Positions 8,314 to 14,857 of a DNA stretch of 64,000 bases are shown here, piece after piece; the stretch's first letter is position 1; every line of letters starts with the position of its first letter. The stretch lies in NCBI GenBank assembly GCA_964030785.1, contig OZ034968.1, forward strand, positions 53,882,230 through 53,946,229, written 5' to 3'. The notes below the pieces were generated by a model. It was not told the origin of the DNA. It searched no databases and saw only the letters and a list, made by a program, of their open reading frames with translations. The position numbers and the translations under genes are program-made. The stretch is from Siderastrea siderea. Lineage: Eukaryota > Cnidaria > Anthozoa > Scleractinia > Rhizangiidae.

Positions 8314-8774
8314 ATGGCCGATGATGATGACCGTCAACCTCCGCAATCGTACGATACCGTGTCCCCTGCGGGGGTGGGGGCGGCCAGCGGTAATCAAATG
8401 TCCCCAAGCGCCTGGCAAGATTTGTATTTCACGGGAGACCAAGGCCTTCTCGACGCGGCCATGGAGGAAATGCACCCTGATCCCCTCTGGGAGTTTATGG
8501 AGTCCCTCCCCCCTACGGGTAGAGATGGTGTGCCCCCTGCCCAGGCTTCTTCCCCAGCAGGGGTAGGAAGTCCAGGAAATCAACCATCTTCTGGTGCTCG
8601 AACCCCTGCGAGTCCTCCTAGCGTACCCTTGGCAGCGGGTGCTCGAACACCAACGGGTGCTCGAACAGCAGCGGGTGCTGGGGGTAATGGGCGTGGTGGT
8701 GGACGTAGTGGACGTGGTGGTGGTGGTGGTGGTGCTGGACGTGGACGTGGTGGTGGTGGTGGTGGACGTGGTGC

Positions 8775-8805
<31 letters not shown>

Positions 8806-9228
8806 GGTGGTGGTGGTGGAGGTGGTGCTGGTGGTGCTGGTGGTGCTGGTGGAGGTGGTGGTGGTGGTGGTGGTGGTGGAGGTGGTGGAGGTGGTGGTGG
8901 TGGTGGTGGTGGTGGTGGGGGTCGTCGTGGACGACGACCGTTTCGAATACGAGGACGACGACGAAATACCCCCACTTCCCCTTTGACACCTGCCTCCAAT
9001 CCAGCTACCCCTCGAGGATCTTGGACGTCTGGGAGTTCTGGCCGACAGCCTCGTACCTTGCGTCAAGCGGATTTACAACGACGTTTACGGATGCTGTTAC
9101 AAGATCAAGAACAGTTGGCCCAAGGACGTGAAATTGCTAATGTCACCATGACCAATAGCATTGTGACCAGTTATAAACAAGGAGGAGCACCGAGCGTACA
9201 AACCTCGTCGTCCCGTGTTTCGCCGTAA
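8314..9228 (+). CDS. Glycine-repeat protein, possible fibre/spike analogue
   Basis: The 304-aa protein has an acidic N-terminus, repeated GARTP-type motifs, and then a run of about 85 mostly Gly residues encoded by GGT triplets (8690-8925). An Arg-rich patch (RRGRRPFRIRGRRR) and a helical C-terminus (LRQADLQRRLRMLLQDQEQL) follow. Start context and position are good. It lies exactly where element 2 has its collagen-stalked fibre, between the ATPase and the two-helix membrane protein. I infer an extended spike or linker protein. Antisense ORFs here are shadows of the triplet repeat. Confidence 0.65.
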
Positions 9229-9230
9229 AG

Positions 9231-9911
9231 ATGAAAACCGTCGTGTCGTTATTGAATGGATCGAAACAACATGGTCTTCCCTTCCCCCCAGAATTATTAC
9301 AACGCATGGATTCCTTGTATGCCTTTTATCATCAACAATGGTGGTGTTATCGAAAAATGTTGAATCATTACAGGTGTATCAATGCCTTGTTCAATGGCAT
9401 GGCCTTACTCCTGATGGCTGCCGGTATGATTGCGGGTCCCCTTTTGGAAAACAGTACGTTGGTAGCCTGTTTGGCGGCGGTGGGCACCGTGGTCAAAGGA
9501 TGGAATGATTTTAAACAATACCGATTTAAAGTGACCATGAGTCGGTTTGCGTTTACCACCTATGCCAAAGCCTTGACCGAATTGAAAACCCATGTGCGGG
9601 GTATTCCCTTGGAGGATCTGGAACGATTTTTAATCAAGATGCAAACCTTGGATGATACCATTGTGGATTTCACCCCTCCGTTACCCAAACGATGTGTCCA
9701 AGATTACCATGGTCATTTTGTGTACCAACCCTTGGAAGCCCTATGCTATGTAGATGGATGTCCTCGTCCCTTGAGACCCAAAGACTATTGGATCCATAAA
9801 AAGCCGCTCCCTCCTAGTCCCACACTCTTAGAACCATGGCCCCCCGAAGAAGAAGACGGACAAAAAGAAGAACCCAGCAAGGAGAAGGCATACCTTGGTT
9901 CGTCGACGTGA
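9231..9911 (+). CDS. Two-helix membrane protein (SLATT-like layout)
   Basis: The 226-aa protein has an N-terminal amphipathic region (ELLQRMDSLYAFYHQQWWCY), two adjacent hydrophobic helices (about residues 50-70 and 72-90), a VVKGWNDFKQYRFKV stretch, a helical cytoplasmic-type domain and a proline/Glu-rich tail. The layout matches two element-2 proteins (60,620 and 61,381): L--LY--YH-K-W-Y, two helices, then a Trp/Lys segment. It recalls the general plan of SLATT 2TM proteins, but that is an analogy, not proven homology. A role in membrane penetration or egress is inferred. Confidence 0.65.
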   Translation: MKTVVSLLNGSKQHGLPFPPELLQRMDSLYAFYHQQWWCYRKMLNHYRCINALFNGMALLLMAAGMIAGPLLENSTLVACLAAVGTVVKGWNDFKQYRFKVTMSRFAFTTYAKALTELKTHVRGIPLEDLERFLIKMQTLDDTIVDFTPPLPKRCVQDYHGHFVYQPLEALCYVDGCPRPLRPKDYWIHKKPLPPSPTLLEPWPPEEEDGQKEEPSKEKAYLGSST

Positions 9912-10111
9912 AAAAGGGGTATGACGTCACAAGTGATTTGGTCAAAGCGTTGAAAAAACCACAAATGAGTGCTGCCCAAGGGAGAAAGATGGTCTCGGGG
10001 TACAAACAACAATATCAAGCGTATAAAAGACGAGGGGGTACCAAAGGGTACAACAGTTGGTTGATCGACAAAGGCTATGCCAAAAAACCTAACAAATGTT
10101 GTATCCAATGA
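9836..10111 (+). CDS. Arg-rich small protein, 91 aa
   Basis: The ATG at 9836 lies inside the 3' end of the previous gene in another frame. The protein opens MAPRRRRRTKRRTQQGEGIPWF and continues with a Lys/Tyr-rich helical body. Its tail KKPNKCCIQ overlaps the next ATG through an ATGA stop-start. The Arg tract followed by QGEG resembles the Arg+QRGG module of its neighbours, suggesting the same protease-trimmed core-protein class. Confidence 0.5.
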   Translation: MAPRRRRRTKRRTQQGEGIPWFVDVKKGYDVTSDLVKALKKPQMSAAQGRKMVSGYKQQYQAYKRRGGTKGYNSWLIDKGYAKKPNKCCIQ

Positions 10112-10434
10112 AACGTCTTCGACGTCAACGCAGAAAAAGGAAACAACGAGGAGGGGCTTTAATGCGCCGCAAACCCCGTTTGGTGGATAAAATTGCCCAT
10201 GGCATGAGTATGTTTCTATCAGGTCCCGCCCCTGGGTTTGGACTGGCTTTAGGCAAATTAGGGGGTCAAGCCTTGAAAGGCATTACTGATAATGTACAAC
10301 ATGTCCGACGACAACGAGGTGGGGGTTGGTGGTCCGATTTCAAACGCAATACCCGTCAAGGTTATAAAGAGACGCGAGACCTCATCAAACAAGACAAAGC
10401 CCTTCAACGTCTATTGACGGGTCGACCATGGTGA
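10108..10434 (+). CDS. Basic protein with two RQRGG-type sites
   Basis: I choose the ATG at 10,108, which overlaps the previous TGA as ATGA, over the in-frame ATG at 10,096. The protein has KRKQRGGALMRRK near the start, a hydrophobic Gly/Ala segment (PAPGFGLALGKLGGQAL), then VRRQRGGGWWSDFKR and a basic tail. Two protease-like sites flanking a hydrophobic helix are reminiscent of adenovirus precursor pX/pVI organisation. The function is inferred from this pattern only. Confidence 0.55.
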   Translation: MKRLRRQRRKRKQRGGALMRRKPRLVDKIAHGMSMFLSGPAPGFGLALGKLGGQALKGITDNVQHVRRQRGGGWWSDFKRNTRQGYKETRDLIKQDKALQRLLTGRPW

Positions 10435-10589
10435 GGAGGAGAAGACGCCGTCGTCAACGAGGCGGTTTTTTAAATCTATTGGTGCCCGCTATGGCAGGAT
10501 TGGGGAAAGCCGTGGCCTTGGAAACGGATAAACGTATAAAACGCACGATTCAAAAAGCCAATCAACGGTATCGTCGTCGCCATCGATAA
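10428..10589 (+). CDS. 53-aa pX-like protein, very short ORF
   Basis: The ATG overlaps the end of the previous gene (CCATGG). The product starts MVRRRRRRRQRGGFLNLL, has a hydrophobic segment with MAGLGKAVAL and ends NQRYRRRHR. It is a clear relative of the 62-aa protein at 4681-4869: Arg tract, QRGG, hydrophobic helix, GKAVAL, basic C-terminus. The conserved layout in two places supports it as a real gene. It stops 3 bases before the next ATG. Confidence 0.55.
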   Translation: MVRRRRRRRQRGGFLNLLVPAMAGLGKAVALETDKRIKRTIQKANQRYRRRHR

Positions 10590-10592
10590 AGG

Positions 10593-10910
10593 ATGCAACG
10601 TCTTCGACGTCAATTCCCGTTTTTACGGTCCATGTTACAAGAAGCCAATGGTTCCAAACGTCAAGAGTTGTTACAACATGCCAATGCCGATCAAATCAAT
10701 GCTGTGAGTGAACTGGTCTTGAACTTTTTAAAAAACAAGATTCCCGTCACCCCACCCATGCTGGCTAAACTTCAACCCTATAAAAAGGTACTCCGTGATT
10801 TGGGACGTCGTCGACATTCCGTCAAAAAACGTCGTCAGTGGTTAGTCCGACAAAAAGGAAGCGGATTGTTTCAAGGACTTCACGAGGTGCTATGTCAATG
10901 TGTTCGTTAA
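10593..10910 (+). CDS. Small helical Polinton-type protein, 105 aa
   Basis: The basic helical protein has LLQHANADQINAVSELVLNF, a short linker, LQPYKKVLRDLG, RRRHSVKKRRQWL and a terminal QKGSGLFQGLHEVL. This pattern (helical N-half, Lys/Arg-rich hinge, Gly-rich hydrophobic end) recurs, from memory, in many aquatic-animal Polintons, where it is uncharacterised. A DNA-binding or capsid-internal role is plausible. It sits within the virion-protein block and overlaps the start of the next gene by 19 bases. Confidence 0.6.
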   Translation: MQRLRRQFPFLRSMLQEANGSKRQELLQHANADQINAVSELVLNFLKNKIPVTPPMLAKLQPYKKVLRDLGRRRHSVKKRRQWLVRQKGSGLFQGLHEVLCQCVR

Positions 10911-11122
10911 CCCTCCCTACGTGGATGACTCTATTACAAGAGGCCAATCGGGCCACCGACCAGTGGAAAGACGAGTGTCATTATTGGAAGCATAAATATC
11001 ACCTGTTGTATCGAGAGTACCAACACATCTTGAGGGCCCGTCTTTGTAAGAGTTGCCGTGACCAGGAAGACGGGGAACTTTGCTCCGAGTGTAGTCAACG
11101 AACATGGACGAAGTGTACATGA
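10892..11122 (+). CDS. Coiled-coil protein with C-terminal zinc motif
   Basis: The ATG at 10,892 gives 76 aa. Residues 8-45 form a likely coiled coil (MTLLQEANRATDQWKDECHY). The C-terminus carries two Cys pairs, CKSC and CSEC, spaced as in a small zinc knuckle. It overlaps both neighbours by about 19 bases, the typical packing here. I do not recognise the family; a small dimeric zinc protein is the most that can be said. Confidence 0.5.
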   Translation: MSMCSLTLPTWMTLLQEANRATDQWKDECHYWKHKYHLLYREYQHILRARLCKSCRDQEDGELCSECSQRTWTKCT

Positions 11123-11769
11123 TTCCCCAAAAGGACTTGGAACAACTCATTCAATATTACAAAGGAGAACTCACCGAAAATGCCTTGTTGAACAAAGCCG
11201 CGACGCTCGCCGCCCAAAAACATGTGTTATTAGCCAACCCTCAATTACCTCCCGCCCTAGTGAATGCTCAAACCAAACCGTTGAGTCAAGAATTAATCAA
11301 GTTAACCAAACGCATTCGTCAATTTCCTGGCGGGGTAGGGGTTGGTGCCCCGGGTGGTCCACCAGGTGAAGAAGAAGAAGAAGCCGGGGATTTGGTGACG
11401 GGACCCGTGGAACAATGGTTGAAGCGCATGATAAAAGGAGGTCCGTCGGCTCCCAAACCCACCATTACCCCTGCTACCAGGGAAGGCGCGAGAGAACCGA
11501 GACCTTCTACCAGTCGAGGAGAAGAGAGACCTTCTACCAGTCGAGGGGATCTACAATCGCGTTTAGAAGCCGTGCGAGAACGACGCAAGGCTTGGGAAAA
11601 GCATTTAACCGAAAGTGGTGCCGCGAAAGGCAAAGGCAAAGGCAAAGGCAAAGGCAAAGGCAAAGGCGTCTCCCGGGAAGTGCAACGATTGAAACCCTTA
11701 CCCGGTTGGGAAGATTGGACCAAAACCAAACAACCCCGACGGAGACGTTTGCAATACGACAGTGAATAA
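11104..11769 (+). CDS. Polinton-type structural protein with KG repeat tail
   Basis: The N-terminal domain (LIQYYKGELTENALLNKAAT, then LIKLTKRIRQF) is a pattern I recall from animal Polinton-like elements, with no known function. It is followed by a Gly/Pro/Glu linker, an EQWLKRMIKGG segment, a duplicated RPSTSRGE repeat, a helical stretch and a (KG)n tract at about residues 175-187 coded by ggcaaa repeats. The internal repeats suggest a flexible scaffold or tegument-like protein. It ends 3 bases before the PLA2 gene. Confidence 0.6.
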   Translation: MDEVYMIPQKDLEQLIQYYKGELTENALLNKAATLAAQKHVLLANPQLPPALVNAQTKPLSQELIKLTKRIRQFPGGVGVGAPGGPPGEEEEEAGDLVTGPVEQWLKRMIKGGPSAPKPTITPATREGAREPRPSTSRGEERPSTSRGDLQSRLEAVRERRKAWEKHLTESGAAKGKGKGKGKGKGKGVSREVQRLKPLPGWEDWTKTKQPRRRRLQYDSE

Positions 11770-11772
11770 AAC

Positions 11773-12123
11773 ATGCCCACCCAGAGGAGGAGGAGAAGGG
11801 GACGCCGCCAACGAGGAGGGGCCTTGGATGTGCAAAAATGGATTGCGAAAACGGGGAAGGAATTTCATTGGCCCGGGTATCAGTACATGGGCCCTGGCAC
11901 CCATTTGGCTAAACGTCTGAAACGGGGGGATCCCGGAATCAATCGCTTGGACCAAATTGCTAAGCAACACGACATTGATTACAGCCGTGCTAAGAATTTG
12001 CAAGATAAATGGAAAGCCGATACCAAGATGATCCAAGCCATTGATCGCTTACCCGGCAAGAAAAACAAGACGGAACGGGTGGTCAAGAAAATCATGCAAG
12101 CCAAGAAACGTTTAAAATTGTAA
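11773..12123 (+). CDS. Parvovirus VP1-type phospholipase A2 protein
   Basis: The 116-aa protein starts with an Arg tract and RRQRGGALD (nuclear-targeting and protease-type site), then the PLA2 fold: the calcium loop YQYMGPGT (G40-P41-G42) and the catalytic H66-D67 in AKQHDIDYSRA. This fold is known from parvovirus VP1 unique regions and adintoviruses, where it breaches endosomal membranes during entry. It is the last gene of the rightward block. Unlike the element-2 PLA2 it is complete in one frame and not joined to an integrase. Confidence 0.88.
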   Translation: MPTQRRRRRGRRQRGGALDVQKWIAKTGKEFHWPGYQYMGPGTHLAKRLKRGDPGINRLDQIAKQHDIDYSRAKNLQDKWKADTKMIQAIDRLPGKKNKTERVVKKIMQAKKRLKL

Positions 12124-12341
12124 ACATTTAATTAACATGTTGAGTCAAAAAATGTCACATTGTTATTCTGCAGTTCGGTAGTCTCAAGCAGGATTGGCGA
12201 GACAAAACCCATTGTGGTGTAGACAATCCAGATAAAATAAAAAACAATGTCACTTGTGTCATTTTGATTGATTGATGAGTTGTCAAGTTCATTTGTTCTC
12301 TCACAAATACTGACACGGATGTTCTGCCAGAGACGAGGGGG
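12124..12341. other. Convergent 3' region
   Basis: AT-rich spacer between the PLA2 gene and the leftward genes. It contains AATTAA and a GATAAAATAAAAAACA stretch usable as polyadenylation signals in either direction. No ORF of substance is seen. Confidence 0.4.
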
Positions 12342-13409
12342 TTAAGACATGAAATCAAACAATAAATCCACCCCCTCGTCGGATGACATGTCATGAACGA
12401 GGTCTTCAGGGGGCACCAATGCCTCCAGATCAAAAGTCTCGACATTGTTCATGACCTGCTGCCAATCCTCGGGTGACATGTCTTTCAATAACTCCTGCAA
12501 ATACGAAACATTCTCCCAATCAGGGGAGTCCGCAACTTGCACGCCCCCCGAATCCAAATCAAACACAGTATGAGAGTCCGTGGGCGGTCCGTTTGTATCG
12601 CCCCCCGAATCCAAATCAAACACAGTATGAGAGTCCATGGGCGGTCCGTTTGTATCCGCAGATTCCTGCGTCACAGGAATGGATTTCAAATAATCCGTCA
12701 GGGGGATGGTTAATGTCAAAGGTCCTAAAGCCTCCATTTTCTCTCGAGTTCTCTTTTTCTCCGCCAGGCGGGCTCGACGACACCTCTCTTTCTCCATCAA
12801 CACCTCTCGATGGGTCTCCCGATATTGCTGTTCATACTCCAGGCGGTGTTCCAGATTTTTTTCCCGGTAGCGTTTTTGGGCTTCCGCCAGCCGGGCTCGA
12901 TTCCTTTCCCGGTAGCGCCTTTGCTTCTCCAACAGCTTGCTTCGATTCCTTTCCCGGTAACGCTTAGCAGTCTCAGCCACGCGCTCTGGATACCTTGCCT
13001 TGTAGCGCTGGCGGGCCGTCAACAGCTGTTTACGACGTTTGTCCCGGTAACACTGGCCGGACACCGCGATGAACTCTCGATTGTTTTCTCGGTACTTTTT
13101 TTTGGAGGCGACCAGTTTCTCTCGGTGTTCGGCCCGGTACCGTGCACATTTGGCTATGTTGCGTGCTCGTTTAGCCCTGAGGACTGCCCGTTCGTACTCG
13201 TCGTCGTCGTCGTCGTCGTCGTGGGGGTCATAGTCGGAGTCGTCGTCGTCGTCGTTGTCGTGGGGGTCATAGTCGGTGTCGTTGGTGGAGTCATCGTCGT
13301 CGTGGGGGTCATAGTCGTTGGTGGAGTCATCGTCGTCGTCGTCGTCGCTTTGATGGTAGCTGACGGGGGGTCTGTGACGGCGGCTGTGGAACTGTCTTAC
13401 GCGGGACAT
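12342..13409 (-). CDS. Leftward helical-repeat protein with acidic C-terminus
   Basis: The first ATG is at 13,409 (MSRVRQ); the frame is open to 13,508, so a spliced 5' exon is possible. The order is: acidic Asp/His tract from GAC-type triplet repeats, then about eight basic helical repeats of the YRERNR-KL-E-QRR kind, then a 19-residue repeat (DSHTVFDLDSGG, twice, DNA at about 12,543-12,656). The end is an acidic, hydrophobic tail (EGVDLLFDFMS) resembling a transactivation domain. I infer an early regulatory DNA-binding protein. The family is not recognised. Confidence 0.6.
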   Translation of the reverse strand: MSRVRQFHSRRHRPPVSYHQSDDDDDDDSTNDYDPHDDDDSTNDTDYDPHDNDDDDDSDYDPHDDDDDDDEYERAVLRAKRARNIAKCARYRAEHREKLVASKKKYRENNREFIAVSGQCYRDKRRKQLLTARQRYKARYPERVAETAKRYRERNRSKLLEKQRRYRERNRARLAEAQKRYREKNLEHRLEYEQQYRETHREVLMEKERCRRARLAEKKRTREKMEALGPLTLTIPLTDYLKSIPVTQESADTNGPPMDSHTVFDLDSGGDTNGPPTDSHTVFDLDSGGVQVADSPDWENVSYLQELLKDMSPEDWQQVMNNVETFDLEALVPPEDLVHDMSSDEGVDLLFDFMS

Positions 13410-13737
13410 CGGGAGAGGGTGGCGGTGCTCGGGGAGGTGTGGCTGGCCGCTTAAATTGGTGGTGCCAGTTGATCCAGCAATAATCCAGCCCCTCGATGTA
13501 CCAGTCACAGGTCATGTGAGGGTAACAATATGCTTGTAAACGAACGGCCTCTTCGGCTCGGCGTTTCTGCGCCTCGACTTTCTCCGGTTCCAGTTCCTTT
13601 AACCTTTCGGCAAACTCCGCAAAGCTTTCCTCCTCCTCTTCCAACTCCCTCTTCACTCTCTCCAAGATCTCTTCCACTTCCAAATCGACTTCAAAGTGTT
13701 CAAAGGTTTCCAATAGCTTCTCATGGCCAGCGTCCAT
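13327..13737 (-). CDS. Leftward acidic protein upstream of repeat protein
   Basis: The ATG is at 13,737 (MDAGHEKLL). The protein has an acidic coiled-coil half (EVEEILERVKRELEEEEESF), a Cys/Trp-rich patch (CYPHMTCDWYIEGLDYCWIN), a proline-rich linker and KRRRRRR at the end. Its 3' part overlaps the next gene's 5' region in another frame, with the same triplet repeat read as Arg here and Asp there. The next frame is +1, not -1, so splicing rather than slippage would be needed to join them. It is the promoter-proximal leftward gene, probably early. Confidence 0.55.
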   Translation of the reverse strand: MDAGHEKLLETFEHFEVDLEVEEILERVKRELEEEEESFAEFAERLKELEPEKVEAQKRRAEEAVRLQAYCYPHMTCDWYIEGLDYCWINWHHQFKRPATPPRAPPPSPDVPRKTVPQPPSQTPRQLPSKRRRRRR

Positions 13738-13975
13738 TTTGAGATGACTCACCTCGAGGGTCGATCTGTTTTATAGTCTCTCATTCGTTCCCGTGATGCA
13801 CCATGGACCCTAACTAGAGAGGGGGGAGGGGGGTCCCCCCACCTCGTCCCACCCCTCCCTAGGGCACCCCCTCTCAGGGGGGTACCCTGTTTAGTGATTG
13901 GCTCCTTCCCCTCCCACGTGACATTTTGGTTCTCTATAAAAACAGAGCCCTGATCTCCAGTGACTTCATCTGATC
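13738..13975. promoter_or_regulatory. Divergent promoter between early gene and polymerase
   Basis: TATAAAA on the minus strand (13,769-13,775) lies 31 bases before the leftward ATG, and TATAAAAA on the plus strand (13,935-13,942) lies 33 bases before the polymerase ATG. Between them is a G/C-tract with nested palindromes (ggggtccccc, ccctccctaggg) and a CACGTG E-box-like site near 13,915. This makes a compact bidirectional early promoter; the G/C palindromes could bind regulators. Confidence 0.6.
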
Positions 13976-14857
13976 ATGTCCTCTCAAGAAGACGATGTGG
14001 CGGGGCCAAGTGGCCTCGCCCACCATGAGGTTTTAGCCATGCTCGGTTTGGACATCTCTGATTCGGACGATGACACCAATTCCTGTGTGGGGCCTTTGAT
14101 TTGCACCGAAAACATGGCGGACAGTGACGACGACATTTGTGAAGAGGCCTTGGACCAATGGGAACAAAGTGGGGGTGGATTGGATCCCTCTGAACACGTT
14201 ACCTTCGACTTTGAACTCGAACCTTTTGTGAATCGGAAGAGTGATCGCATGGGGGTACAAGAACGTCATTTCAAGACCCAGTTACGACAAAGGGGGAACT
14301 TGCTTCCAGGCCAAAATATAACCCAAGCTCTGCAAGATGGATTACGTCGAGCCGTCGATCAAGTGTTAACCACCACCCCCGACCTCCACGATCAAGATCG
14401 CCTCTACTTTACCATAGCATCCGATCGCTTGCACAATAATTTTCAGGGGTGGGGATTACGTGCCGGTGAATGGCGTCGAGACACAGAACGGGTGGAAGCG
14501 CTGTTCCAACGTTTAGCCCAAGCCCTCAACAGCAACGAACAATTTGAAATGGATGACTCCTTTCAAGTCTCCATCACTCAAGTTCATCATGCTCCTCAAG
14601 GTACCGGCATCCCCCGTCGTGGGAAACCCGGCCATCCTACCATGACCATGTTAACGGGCAACAAACGAACGGTCATCCGCATCAAAATAATGATGAGCTC
14701 TGTTGTGCCAGAGCCCTCGTGGTCGCCAAAGCTCGCGTGGACCAGCACCCGAAATGGTCATCCATTCGCCAAGGAAAGTCCCTGCAGAGAACCCTCGCTC
14801 TGGACCTCCAGAATGAAGCCCAGGTACCCTTGGGTCCTTGCAGCTATGACGCCTTGA
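13976..14857 (+). CDS. POLB: DNA polymerase B N-terminal part, frameshifted
   Basis: This frame starts at a good ATG behind a TATA box and encodes an acidic N-terminus and then a conserved pre-exonuclease region (NNFQGWGLRAGEWRRDTERV, DSFQVSITQVHHAPQG). The conserved sequence stops making sense after residue 235, and the downstream polymerase continues in the -1 frame. The break falls in the A-run at 14,684-14,687 and is explained by one missing base; the remaining residues of this ORF are frameshift noise. The N-terminus carries LICTE (41-45), an LxCxE match. Confidence 0.75.
   Translation: MSSQEDDVAGPSGLAHHEVLAMLGLDISDSDDDTNSCVGPLICTENMADSDDDICEEALDQWEQSGGGLDPSEHVTFDFELEPFVNRKSDRMGVQERHFKTQLRQRGNLLPGQNITQALQDGLRRAVDQVLTTTPDLHDQDRLYFTIASDRLHNNFQGWGLRAGEWRRDTERVEALFQRLAQALNSNEQFEMDDSFQVSITQVHHAPQGTGIPRRGKPGHPTMTMLTGNKRTVIRIKIMMSSVVPEPSWSPKLAWTSTRNGHPFAKESPCREPSLWTSRMKPRYPWVLAAMTP

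Noticed and set aside
8293..9066. Long antisense ORFs (poly-Thr, poly-Pro, poly-His) across the glycine-repeat gene
   Set aside because: They are other-frame readings of the GGT triplet repeat. Only the plus-strand Gly frame has a TATA box, good start context and complex flanking domains.
12342..13737. -1 frameshift joining the two leftward early genes
   Set aside because: The second frame is +1 relative to the first and no suitable slip site was found. Splicing or separate starts are more likely.
14681..14857. Programmed frameshift in element-1 polymerase B
   Set aside because: No slippery heptamer lies in phase near the break, and a one-base loss in an A-run explains it.
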